NCBI GenBank assembly: GCA_000727475.1
Contig: KL647315.1
Coordinates: forward strand, 69,528-133,527
Reading direction: 5' to 3'
Length of the DNA: 64,000 nt
From: Sarcocystis neurona
Taxonomy: Eukaryota; Apicomplexa; Conoidasida; Eucoccidiorida; Sarcocystidae
Under the pieces are notes generated by a model. That model was not told where the DNA came from, did no database searches, and saw only the letters and a program-made list of their open reading frames with translations. Below, piece by piece: positions 43,321-56,300 of the stretch. Within the stretch, counting starts at the first letter, position 1. The number at the start of each line of letters is the position of its first letter. Made by a program: the position numbers and the translations under genes.

Positions 43321-44790
43321 TTGTGTGCGTGCTGCTGCCGGCTGTCGCAGTAGAGTTGAAGTGTTTTGTGACGCGTCGTAGATAATCAACAGCTTCTCAT
43401 TTTAGCGGGATTGCGCGCTTGCTCCGGCTGTTGCGTTGACGCCTTAGTTTTAAACTTCAACGCATGCGTGGAAGTACGGACTTTCACCTTGTAGAAGGAA
43501 GGAAATTGCACAAGCAGAGCAAGTGAAGGACCCGGAGGAGCACGGGCTGACGCAGACATGCAGAGGGGACGTGTGGGAGTGTGACGGCGGCTTTTAGAGA
43601 AAAGACAGGGCATCATGGTTGACAGGAAATTCTCTTGCACTGCGTAAATATGATGTACCTGCCTATCTACTCGAGTGTATGTACACTTGAATACATGTTT
43701 GTTACGTTGAATGTTCGTGTCTTTGTATATTCTACTATACACTCGTGTGTATGTACACCCGATACATGTTTGTTGAATGTTCGTGTCTTTGTGTATTCGA
43801 CTTCCACCTGTGTGCTACGTACCTACTTGTGTACTCTTCATACATATAAATGTAATCATATATATATTTATATCTGTATGTTTCCACGTCCTTATATATA
43901 TACACACACAAACGCGTATACGCACCTCTCCGTGCAGACGGGAATAGTTACAAGTATAGTCATATACGTATATGTTTTTATGAGTCGTCTGGCATATACA
44001 CGTACGCACACACACACGGTGATCCGCGTTGTGAAAGACCCTCTCCTGGAAGTGAACGTCATTGTATTTGTGGTAGACGTTGCAGGCGCAAAGAGGTTTG
44101 TTTATGAGAAGACAAAGAGATTTTTTTGTTTGCCCGTCTTTTTTTCCTGTTCAGCAGCGGCAGAACCCTAGTTCAAGGACGGTCTGAATCACGCGCCTCT
44201 CCCGTGGCGCCTCGCTTGCAAACACATGGAGAAGAAGGCAGGACAAGGAGAGAAATGGCTAAACGGGTGAGAAATGGCAGCAGCCGCGATACGACTGGCG
44301 AGAGACAAAGATGAATAACAAAAAAGAGAGAAGTTTTTGGCAATCGCGTCCTGTGACTTCGACTGCTTACATGCTCGTGAAAGCGAGACGCCTGGTCTCT
44401 TTGATGGCCACAACGCGCTTCTTCCCTTTTCCCCGCGTGCATGTGTGTGGATAAACTCACTGATGAAGACGGTGAAGCAAAAAGAGCTTCTTTTGTGAAG
44501 TGCATACATGCCGCCGGGGAAGTCTTCGCAGACACTCCTCTCCTCCTCAAAAGTCCTCCTCGAGTAGACTGCTGCGTAGCATCCCGGGGCTCGCCGGAAT
44601 AAGAAATGGGAGCGCTGCGCCGAACAACGTTCGATTGCTGAGCTGCACGCGAAGTGTCAGAGAAAATGTGTCTTTTTCTCCGCAGTCCTACGGATCATCG
44701 CCGTCTTTTTTGTCTTCTCCTCTTCCTCTTCTTTATCCACAACACTGCATTTTCTTCTCCATTTCTTGTCAGTATATCTCTATCTTGTGG
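43320..44790. other. Spacer, no supported gene
   Basis: Unique sequence alternates with short TA tracts and a diverged 60-bp duplication around 43680-43800 (atgtttgt...gaatgttcgtgtctttgta). Short ORFs on both strands lack motifs. A CTC/TTC-rich stretch starts near 44680. Confidence 0.4.
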
Positions 44791-45965
44791 TATGTGGTAC
44801 TTGTATACAGTGCAACTCATCTGTTCGAAGGCATGCTTTCGTTTTATTCATGTCTGTCTTTCCCCAATATCTTCGTCACTGATATGCGGCAGAGGTAACC
44901 TTTTTATGAGTGATTCTTTGTTTTACTCATCTGTCCTTCCATCTGGGGGTATACGTCTATACATTTTACTCATCTGTCTCTCCATATATGTATATGTGTG
45001 TATGTACCTTTCACTCATCTGTCTCTTCATATGTGCATACATGTATATACATGCGTGTATTCGATACTGGTATACAGCCAAGGTGATCTTGTTATCTATG
45101 TGTCCCTTTGTTTTTATATTCATCTCTCTCTCTACATATATATGTGCATATATGTCTGTGTACACACATATTCGTTACCCGCATAGAGCGCATATCACCT
45201 TTACATATATATGTATATGTGTTGTGCAGTCTTGTACAGCATAAATCAGCTTCTCAACAGGAATTCTTTGTTTTTCTCATCTTTCTTCCTCTTCCTCTTT
45301 CTGTCTCTTTCCATATACGTGTACATATACTATACTGGTATACATCGAAGACGACCTTCCCACAAGCGTACCTTTCTCCCCTTCTTTTCTGTTTTTCTCT
45401 TTCTACAAATATATATATATATATGCGACATACTGATATTATATAGGGAGGATCACTTTTTCCTTCGTCTTTTCCCGTCTGAGAAATTTCTTCTATATGT
45501 CTCTCTTCATATGCATGTGTATAGGTCTTCGTTAGTGGTATACAGTGAAGGTCACCCTCTTATAATTCTTTGTTTGAAGTTGTTTCTGTGTCTCTCTATC
45601 CCTCCTTCTCTCTCCACACATATATATGTATATATGTCTCTCTCTCTCTCTCGCGACACGTATACATATATATATATATATACGTTAGTAGTACACAGCT
45701 GAGCTCAACTTCGTCAAACGTATTTCTCCGATTTGCTTAAATCTGTCTCTATCTTTTTTCTCTCCACAATTATATATGTCTCCCTCTCTGTCTGTTTCTT
45801 TCTCCACATATATGTACGTATGTATATATATGTATATAACATGTACGTTACTGGTATGTAGCCGAGCCCCTCTTCTCGAACGTATTTCTCCTTTCACTTA
45901 TATCTTCCTCTTTGTGTGTGTGTGTGTCTCTCTCTTTTTCTCCGCCTGTGTGTGGGTTAGTAGTA
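44790..45965 (+). repeat. Long minisatellite, roughly 110-150-bp unit, about 8-10 diverged copies
   Basis: Recurring elements in fixed order are: ctggtatacagc or close variants (44800, 45066, 45328, 45535, 45690 and 45850), then ttctttgttt / tttctc, then tcatctgtctctc, then a catatatatgtatat tract. Copies vary in length through the TA part. The array lies upstream of gene C. Confidence 0.75.
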
Positions 45966-46084
45966 TGTGAGGGATTTTATCGACTCGTAAATTGAGAGCT
46001 TGAAGCGGTGCAGCTGCACAGGGCAGCAGCCGTCTGCAGCGGCAGAATTCCCCTTCAGCAAAGAAAGGATGGGTGCACTTCTGT

Positions 46085-46672
46085 GTATTTACTTCACTTC
46101 GACTTTTCTCCTTTATCCCTTCTCCTTCGGTCGTTCCTTTCTTTCCGCTGTTCCGTTGCTGTTTTCCGTTTTCTCTTCACCGTGTTCTCCTTCGCTTCTT
46201 CTTCTTCTTTTTTCGCTGTGCTCCCTTTTTTTCACTTCTTTTCTCGTTGTCCCTCTTCTCTCGACTCGCCGTCTGTTAACTTTTTTCTTTGTTCCATCTG
46301 AGCGTCTCTCACTTTCTGGTGTCCTCTTCTCATTCCCCTTTTTTCTTTTTTTTCCCGTTCCCCCCTTTTCTTCCCACTTACATTTCTCTCGTCTCTCCTG
46401 CCCATCCTTTCTCTTCGCGGCGTCACTCGTTTTCCGCCGTTCCCACCTTTTGTCCGTCCTTCGTATTTCTTGTCTCTCTCGCTGTTTCACTGTCTCTCAA
46501 CTTTCCTTCTTGTACTACTTCTCTTTTTCTGCGTCCTTTACATTGTCGTCTTCCGGTTCTCCTCCCTTTCGTATTTATTTCTCCGGTGTCTCCTTTACTT
46601 CTTCGTCTCTCTTCCCAACTTATTCTTCACTCCTTTTCTCTCTGTTCTTTGTTGAACTTCCTCCTCCGCAGA
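46085..46672 (+). promoter_or_regulatory. 0.6-kb polypyrimidine tract upstream of gene C
   Basis: The plus strand is almost wholly C and T (ttcttcttcttttttcgctg and similar) and ends in cttcctcctccgcag, a perfect acceptor, four bases before the gene C start codon. It may be the 3' end of a 5'-leader intron, with the translation start in the second exon. A promoter or nucleosome-excluding role is also possible; no TATA-like element can be singled out. Confidence 0.5.
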
Positions 46673-46676
46673 AAAG

Positions 46677-46948
46677 ATGCTGACGACGCAAGGGGGTGGT
46701 GCTGCCTGCCCGGCGTTGGCGTCCGCCATTGCTGGTGCAGCAGCTGCTGCTGCTGCCTTTCAGCGAGGACGCAGTTTCCCATTTGAAGGAGGAAAACGTT
46801 TCACGCGACAGGCTGGGAGATTTCTGTCGACAGAAAAACTTCTCAAGAATCGCAGATGTAGCGCCGTTGTAGAAAAAGAAGAAAAAGGATATCTTGTTCC
46901 GTTGCCTGCACGACGCCTTATCAAAGTCAGCGGACCCGACGCTGCAGC
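46677..46948 (+). CDS. IBA57: IBA57-like, exon 1
   Basis: The ATG at 46677 follows an acceptor-like tccgcag by four bases, so the start codon may lie in the second exon of the transcript. The first 65 residues are Ala-rich with Arg/Lys and Phe ([21 protein letters not shown]), consistent with a mitochondrial targeting sequence. [15 protein letters not shown] then gives the first strand of the folate-binding-like fold, and the exon breaks in phase 2 at GC|GTAGGT inside the GxDAxxFLQG motif. Confidence 0.8.
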
Positions 46949-49900
46949 GTAGGTCAAAGTCACTTCCTCTCTGCTCGTCATATGATGCTTTCGCGGACAT
47001 TTCTACTCCGTCGTCCTCTTCACAAAGAAGGCGCTTCTCTCTTTACACACACACGTGCGCAACATACGCAGAAATATTGGCAGCGCAGGCGTAAACGGTG
47101 ACTGCCACCGCATCTGAGGAGGTTGACAGACCGTAGACGTGGGCCAGGATTCTCATAAAGTCGTACATTACACAGACAGACAAACTCTCCAATGAAAAAC
47201 ACACACACACAGATTTGTACCGAATCGTATAGACATTCATATGAACCTATGCGCATAAATACATACATATAAGTATATGTATGCAGTCTTTTATTTCTGT
47301 ATACGCATATACATATGTAGAGAGAGAAGAGAGAACGAAAGAGGGAACCATACATACATATACATATATATATATATATATGTATGCGTCCACATTTTTG
47401 TATATACACATCTGCATCTATATATATATGTGTATATCTGTATATATGTATATGAGCATGCAGACGTATGTATAGATATATATATATATATACATATGTG
47501 TATACACACACATACGCGTGTATATATATATATATAGAGAGAGAGAGACAACTATATATGTGTATATATATGTATATGCATCCATATGTTTGTATATACA
47601 TGTCCGCGTGTATCTATCCATATATATATATATATACATATATGTATGCATAAATATGTGTATATGTATATATGCATATGTATGTGTGTATACATGTATG
47701 TATATATATGTATACACACACATACGCGTATATATATATATGTAGAGAGAGAGAGACAGAGAGAAAGAGGGACACAGATATATATATATATATATGCAAT
47801 CATATATTTCCATATACATATACGCATATATATATGTGCACGCACACATGTGGAGGTCCATGTAAATATATATGGATTTGTGAATTTGACGCCTATACAC
47901 GAAAGTGCACATTTGTGGTTTTTTACGAGCAGAGAGGTATAGAGTAACTGCGAAGAGACTCACGTGAAAACAACTACTTTTCCTTGTTTACTGATTTGCC
48001 TGTTGGTCCACATACGTTTACATCCATAGTTTTGAATTAGTCGTGCATCTACATGTACGTATATATGTGTACTTATACATTTGCATATATATTTTGTTTA
48101 TATTCGCATGCATTTTTTAGATATCCGTAACGTTGCTCCTCTCTCTCTCTACATACATATATACATATATATATATGTATGTGTAGGCACTGGTCCCACG
48201 CTACTGATTCATACATATATATATATATGTGTAAATACGCGTGTGTAGACACTTTTTCATCCACGTATAAATATGGGTGTGTATGTGTATTCGTTGAGTT
48301 ATTGAAGTACAGCGATATTTGTTTATCGGTGTAGATACATTTGTATGCACGTGCATGTGTGCGTTTCCACGTATGTGTACGGCAGGTACTTGAGCATTTC
48401 CTCTCCCTGTTTTTCCCTCCTTTCGCTTCCGTCTTCTTCTGTTCTTTTCCTGTCTTGACCACCTGCCTTTCCCGCCTTCGTTCTCTTTCTGGCTGTGTGT
48501 CCTCCTCGTCCACATTTCTTTTCCTTTTCTCCCTTCTTGGGCCGTCGTCGTGAGCGCGAAGATTTCTGCAGGGCATTGTCACGCAAGACGTTCGCCGTCT
48601 GCAGCCGACGCCGGCTTCTCCCGGCTTTCTGAGTGAATTCAGACATCACCTACAACAGTCACCTTCTGAGCAAAGAACGAAGAAAGCGAAGACTCTACAG
48701 CAGCCGCTACTCCTGCAGCAGCGCGTTCTGCAGCTTCTCCTCGGCCCGCAGCAGCAGGCGGCATCGCCCGGTGACTGCACGCCGGGCCACCACCAAGACG
48801 AAGACGCAGGAAAAGAAGAAGAAGCAGAAGAAGAAGAGAACGAAGCGGTCGCCGTTTCCCCCCGCCTGCAGCATCAGCAGCAGCAACAGCACCCAGAGCA
48901 AGTGCTGCAGCAGCAGGAAGAGGAAGAGCAGCGGCAACAGCAGAAAGAGCTGCAAGCGAACGGGATGCGACAAGAACAGCAGCGAGAGGAGAAAGACGTG
49001 TTGGGGCAGCGGCAGTGCACAGAGCGAGATGCGCAGAAACCGAGAAACACGGCGGAAAAAACGAAGAAGGAGAAAAGGAGGAACCTGCCAGTGCTTGCAA
49101 AATTGGTAGGAGCCGCGGCAGCTCCTTTTGCTCTACTAAATACGCAAGGGCGCGTGTTAGTTGACGGCCACCTTCTTCGAGCGCCCCCCCCCTCCGGTGA
49201 CCTGCTGCTCTCCAGCTGCTGCAACGGGTCTGCTGCTCCTTTCCTTTCTTCTCCTCTGGCCGACTCAGAACTCCCTCGCGGTGCTGCTGTCGCCGCGCGA
49301 ACGCCACACAGCTCTGCTCCTGCTGCTGCTGCTGCCACAGGGACGCCCTCTCCCCCCACCCTTGCTGCTGCTGCTTCTTCTGGAGTCCTAGCCACTCCTC
49401 CTACTTCCTTAAGTGCTGCGCAGCAAGGCATCGCTGCGTCTGCTGCTGCACCTGCAGCTGCCGCTTCTTCGAGTGGAGAAGAAACCGGAACTGCTGCAAC
49501 GCAGCGAAGGACGTGCGGCGACGCACCGGTGACGAGGCAGCAGCAACAGCAGGACCTGCAGCAGCTGCAGCAGCAGGAGCAGCAGTTGCAGAAGCCGGAG
49601 GAGGGAGGAGGAAAGGAAGCGGCGGTGGGTGGGCAACAGCGCGCGCGTGAAGGACATGCAACAAAAGAGGAAGAAGGCGACGTCTTTTTGCTAGATATTC
49701 ACCAGACGATTACCGAGCGGCTTTTCAATTTCCTTCAAGTAATATCTTCTGCTTGACTTTCCGCGAGTGAAAGACCAGGTGTAGCGTGTACACCTGGTCT
49801 TTCACTCTCTCACTCTCTCTGTCCCGGGGTGCCCAGTGGCCTATCCCGTTCCGCATGTCTTCACGTTTTTTTGTGGACTGCTGGCTGCTACGCATATACG

Positions 49901-50290
49901 CATACATTCCTACAACGTCCTGGACAGGTGCATGCCCCTGCCTTACCTCCATGTATATATATATATATTTACATCCGCCTACATATCTATCTCTATGCCC
50001 TTGGCTGTTCCTATATATATCTATGGGCACAGCAGGCATGCAGACAGTCTCTACATGTACGTGTGTATGTGTGAGTGTGTGCAATATTTGCGTAAATGTC
50101 TGTATACATGTGTAGAAGTATCAGCTGAACAGTGGACGCATCGGTATGCCATTCATGTCATCTCTGGGCAGGACTCCTACACAGATATAAGTATATATAA
50201 ATATTTGTTCCTTCAATGGAAACGCAGGCGTATACATATACACACATGTGTGTTTATTCCCTTCATGGATATGTATGTGTATACGTGTAC

Positions 50291-50326
<36 letters not shown>

Positions 50327-53300
50327 GTCCGTCCCTGTCATCGAAATGCATATATATATATACATACATATGTTCGTCCCTTTTGTGGAATTGCAGGCGT
50401 ATAGGTATATATATATATGTATATTTACCTCCCTTCGAAGGAAATGCATGCGTTTCCAGAGGGAAGAACTCGATAGGCACCTGTGTATACCCGTGTATAT
50501 ATATATGTATGTACTGATGTGTATGCATGCGTGTCTGTGGAAGAAGGTAAGTGTTTAGTGTAAGATTTCATTTCTCGTGTATTTATTGACCTGCTTGCAT
50601 GTATGTGTTTCTGACAACTGCAGAGAATTCTACGTGGCTTCTTTGTTGTCCTGCTTTCTTTCTGCCTCTGCAGCGGAGGAAACTGTCGTCTCGCGTAAAG
50701 ATTGAACTGCTGCCGAAGCAGCAGGTACTGGTGGTGCAGCTGCTGCCTCCTGTTTACCAGGCTTTTTCCCTTGCGTCACCCGCCATTGCCACTGCTGCTG
50801 CTTCTGCTGCTTCCACCGAGTCTGCTGTCGGTAGTCCTGCTGCCGCTGCTGTTGCCGCTCCTCTAGCTGCTGCTGCTGCTACTCCGGGAAATGCTGCCGC
50901 TGCTGCTTGTGAGGCAGCTGCTGGCGGTGACGCAAGAGGTGAACAGGGAAGAAGGGGAAAAAGTGATAGAGAAGATTCCCAGCGGACCGGGAGATGGCGC
51001 TCTGCAGGTGGAGATGCGTCTGAGCCAGAAGCAGCAGTCCACGAGCATCCCGCAACTGCTGCGAAGACGACCTGCGTCACTCCAGCGGCGCTGCAGCAGC
51101 AACACCCCGTGCAACAGCAGCTGCAGCAGACGCAGAAAAGGAAGAATAAAAAGAAGCAGCAGACGCTCCTGCAGTATTGCGCCAGCTTGGGGAAGCAGAT
51201 TCGTCCTGGGGAGGTGTACTGTCTCCAGAATTTAACGCAGAGACGGGACGGGTGGTTGCTGCAGCATCGCGCTGCTGTTTCCCTGCCCCTGCTGCCAGAG
51301 CATCAGCAGCAGCAGCAGCTCGCTTGTGGGTTGGGGACTGCAGCAGCAGCAACAGCACGCCAAGTAGCCCCGCCACAGAACAGCCAGCGTGTGCAGTCTC
51401 ATGCAAGTTTCTCTTCCACCACTTCTACAGCAGCGCACTGCAGCAGCACTGACTGCAGCAATGGCAGCAGCAGCGGCAACAGTAGCAGCAGCAGCAGCAA
51501 GAGAAGTAGTGGCAACGGCAGTAGCAGCAATGACGTCAACTGCAGCGTCGCAGACGGCAGCAGCAGGACGTGCAGCAACAACGACGGCAGCAACAATAGA
51601 AGCCAAGGTACGGGGTCCTCTTATTCTGGTTTGACGGCGACAGAGCGCTGCAGCTGCGATAGCAAGAGCGCTGGAGAAGAAGACAAGAAAGAGAAAGAAA
51701 GTGTTTCTTCACTCTTTCCCCTCGTCGTCGCCGATGGACGATCTTGGCGGCTTGGCTTCCGACTGTATATCTCTTCGTACTACACAGATGCACTTGCAGC
51801 AAGTAGCAGCAGCGGTGCAGCAATAGATAACACTGGGACACTGCATGCCTCTCCCTGTTCTTCTGCAGTTCCTGCTGCTCTGTCTCCTGCAGCACAACTT
51901 GCGTCCAGATCTGCTGCAGGATGCTTCCCTCGTGCTGCTGTATCAGCTGCTGCGGCGCTCGCCGTGGAGGCACGAAGCGCGGCAGACAGAGTGACGCGCT
52001 GCAACAGCAGCAGCACAAGCAGTGGGATCGACAAATGGGCAGCAGCAGAAGTGCTTCTGCCGCATCCTACGGCACAAAATAACTCGACCACTTCTTGTCT
52101 CCTCTATTCTTCTTTCTCACCTTCTCCGCACTTTTCTCTGAAAAGTACTGCTTCTTTTCTTGCTGAGTCACCTCGCCGTCCACAAGCAACAGAGCGAGAC
52201 GCTTCTCCTGCTGCTGCGCTTCATTTGTTTTCTCCGACTCTTGACCCTGCTGCTGCTCGAACTCCTGCAGCTGCGGTGGCGTCTTCCCCTGGCGCTCCTA
52301 CTAACAGTTCCCCCTTTGCAGCTGCTGGTGGGGAGGGTGCTGCTGCTCCTCCGGCCACTGGCTGTGATCGTCCTGGTGCTGCTGGAGTTGCTGCTGCTGC
52401 TGCGCCTCCCTCTCACACCTCTTTAGAGAGAGAAGCTCTAGAATATCACTGGCACTCCTCTCTTTCTTCTCCTTCTTCTCCTCTTTCCTCTTCTAAACAA
52501 TATTCAAATATTCGCTCAGCTGCTGTCCCTGCAGCTCCTGCTTCTTCTTGCAGCGGCCATCAGGCTCCGGGTGAAGCTGCTTTCTCACCTGCTTATCTCG
52601 TTCGTCGGCCAGCTTCGACAGCTTCTTCTTCCTGCGTGTCTAACCCGGAAGACGCTACTGGTGCTGCAGCCGTTTGTTCTGCAGGCGCCGCCGCTGTCGC
52701 TGCTGCTGTTGCGATTTCACTTCCACCAGCAGATGCCGCACTCCCCCGCGCGCCTGCGGCGGCTCCTCCTGGTGTGTCCGCTGCTTTCGACTTTCCTTTA
52801 GCTGCTTCTCCTCCTCGTCTCGGTCTTCTTGCGGCTCCCTTCGCTGCTTCTCCCTCTCCTGCTGCTTCTCTCCGTCCTGCTGCTGCTGTCTGTCCTGCTG
52901 ATTCTGCTGCTTCAAGTTCTCCTCCTGCTGTTTCCGCTCTCCCTTGCCGCTCGCCTCCTCCGTTCGCTGCTGTCGGCGGGTCTCCGCTCCCGCCTCCTGC
53001 TGCTGCTGCGTGTGCTGCTCGCGCTGCTGCTTCCCTTGCTCCTGCAGAGAGCGGTGCATGCGTTCCTGCAGCAGCAGCAGCAGCCTTCCTGCCACGGGTG
53101 CTTCTGTCTCCCACTTGGCTGTACAGAGCGTGGCGGCTGCTGTTGGCCGTTGCAGAAGGTCCTGACGAAGTTGGAGTTCAGCAGCAGCTGCTGCTACCGG
53201 TGAACTACGACTGGCAGGTGTTTGTACACCCCAAAGTTAATAAGGGCTGCTTCATCGGGCAGGAGGTGGTCACCCGTTCGCTGCTGCAGCTGTCCAACAG

Positions 53301-56300
53301 GAGACGCCTAGCTAGCTTCGTCGTCCTTCAGCCGCAGCCAAGACTGCAGGAGATATGGAAGGGAAAGGTGACCCATGACGCAGCCGAGCTCCTGGTGCGG
53401 CAGCGGGAGAAAGAAGAAAACACGACGGGTTGCTTCAGTAGTATGATTCGGCCACCTGCACCAGTTGACGCTGCTGTTGCTCTTCCTCGGCCCGCAGCGC
53501 AGAAAGCTGCTGCTGCTACACGAAAGAATAGCAGCGCCGTTGCTGAAGACGGGGACACAGCAACATCAGCAGCAATGCTGCCGTCGATCGAAGCATCAGC
53601 AGCAACGACAACAGGGCGAGGAGGTGAGGGACCGGAGCGAAGAGGAGAAAAAGAAGTTGAAGCGTGGCAGAGTGCAGCAGCAGGAGCTATCTCTCAGCTT
53701 TTCGGGAAAGTTCCTGCCACCGCAACGTGGGAGCATCTGTTGCAGGTATGGCATCTGCTTCTCACCACCAAGGCTCTCGAAGCGACTGCAACCGCCGCAC
53801 GAGCAGACACAGAAGGAGGAGAAGCAGCTGCAGCAGATGCAGGAGGAGGAGTAGCAGCAGTTGCAGGAGGAGCAGCTGCAGATACGAAGTCAACAGCACC
53901 CCACGAAGAGAACCACTGCGCTGCTTCTCACGCTGGTGCGACTCCTGCTGCTGCTTCGGCTGCTGCTGCTTCTGCTGGTGGTGGTGGCAGCGAAGGCCGC
54001 GTAAAGCGAAAGCTGTTTGTATTTGAGGCGACTGCTGCAGCAGCAGGGGAACGAGGCGGAGAACGAGAAGGAGCAGCAGCAGCGGGAGCACCAGTGCGTC
54101 CAGCAGAGGCAGCAGCAGGCCGTCACGAAAGTGAAAGAGGCGTGAGCTGCCGTGGTGGTGGCAGAGAAGAAGCAACAGCAGGGGGAGACGCGGGCGGTGG
54201 TAACAGCAAGCAGAAGCAGGAAGAAGAGCATGTTTCTGCTGCTGCGGATAGCGTCCTTGCCCTTCGTAGTGGGTCACCGCAGCGCAGCCCAGCAGCCGCA
54301 GGGTCGTGGAGAGAAATAGGGGAGGTTTTTCTGGACCCACCTTGTAGTTTGCCTGACGCAGCAGCAGGAGAAGCGGGGAAAACAGCAGCAACAGCAGGAC
54401 TACGGATAGAGGAAGCAGGAGAAGACGGCAAGAGAAGAGGAGGAACGCGAGGAGCAAACGCAGCGGCAGGTGACGGCCGAGACGGAGGAGCAGCAGCAGC
54501 AGCAGCAGAGTTCAAGTTGGGTGTGGGACTGTGTATGCTGCGCACGAAGCCCGGACAGCCGCCGCTGAAAAGCCTGACGGTAAGAAGAAGCACTTAAAGC
54601 GACTTTCCCTTGACGTTAGGTTTTTCTTCTCGAGTACAGGAATATAAGTGGAACTCTCTTGATATTCATAAATCACAGAGAGACACGCATTTCCGACCGT
54701 TTCTTCTTCTTCCGACGAAGAAAGATAGAGACTTTTAAGAGGAATACTTGTCTAACTGCCATACTGGTCGGTTTTGGGTTCGTGAAGAAATATCCGTATG
54801 TATATATATGTAGAGGGAGATACATAGATAGATAGAAAGATCCATACATAAACATGCGTATATATGTATATATGCGTACGTGTGCACGCGCATGTGGGAA
54901 ATATGCATGCCTGTATAAATACATATACATATTTATAGATGCACCACCTGCTAGGCATGCTGCATATACAAACTATCTATACTTACATGTTTACATATGT
55001 GCAAACTATATATGTATATGTATATATATAAATATGGTTGACATCTACGTGTATATACTCTCTATCTGTATACGTACCTGTTTATATATGTATTATATAT
55101 ACATACACACATATATACATATGTTTGGGGTTGACACAATATATATACTCTTGCGCGTACGCGTATGTTGGGTATTTCGACATGTATATATATATAAATA
55201 TATTTATATGTATGAGCTGCACGAGTGTGCATTTATATATATACACGTGGATACGTATTTGCTTATATCTGTATATATATACGTGTATGGGTAGATACAT
55301 GTAAACATACCTGTGTATAGATTTCTGTTTCTAGCATGTATATATACACATGCATATATTTGCGGAACAATCATATGTACAGGTAAAGTCAACGCAAACA
55401 TCTAAACATATACATAGATATGTGTGTATATCGTCATATATAAACATATGTAGCTGTTGACGTGCTGCTGCTGCTGGTGTGCCGCTGCCACATAAGCCCA
55501 TACATACAGACATATTTATATATATACATATACTTATAGAGCTCATGCATATATATATATATATGTGTACGCATGTCGAAATACATGCACGTGTGTATAT
55601 ATATGTTAGAAACAGAATTCTGTACACACGTGTGCTTACATGTATCTACGCATATGCGTATATATATATATATATATATATGTGTGAGTGGTCGGGGTGT
55701 GGACACATATCCCTACACGTAGACCAGAGACGCCAGAATGTTTCGTAGAGGAATGCCGCATGCAACAACCCTGCGTTGGGACGGGCGACACAAGTTGCGC
55801 CTGACCGATTATCATTATACACCTGCATATGTGTGTCTGTCTGTATTTGCCTTGTCTGTATAAGTTGAAGCTTTGTGTCAGAGACAGAACTTAAGCAGAA
55901 CCCGCTTTCTCTCTGAAACGCTGTACACTTTTTTTTTGAAAGTAGTGGCCTGGTCTCCTCTGTCTGTCGAGCCACGTGTGCTGCTGCGCTTCTTCTCTTC
56001 CTTTTCTCTGCTCAGGAGTACTTGTCTTACGTGAGCAGCCTTGGCACTTCTTCTCCGTACCCCGTGGCCCTTGCAGAGAAGGCAGCGGACTTGCCTCTGC
56101 TGCTGCCACCGTGTGGAGAAGGTGAACTGAGAAGAGACGGAATATCAAGCGAAGAAGAAAACCGGGGGGAAGAGACCCGCCGCTGCCACCCTGAGTCCCA
56201 GGCTGAGGCTTGGCAGACGGGCAGGGGTGGTGCAGCGGCGGCGAACACACCGCAGAAAACTGCAGAAGGGACGTCCCTCTCTGCGACAGAAGAGGAGCAG

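Noticed and set aside
44790..45965. Possible CRISPR-like regular array
   Set aside because: Unit lengths vary, cores and spacers are both repeats, and the genome is eukaryotic; it is a minisatellite.
50599..50673. Earlier start for the 1332-codon IBA57 ORF
   Set aside because: These codons lie upstream of the gcctctgcag acceptor and read as intron; the phase-0 join at 50674 gives the conserved continuation.
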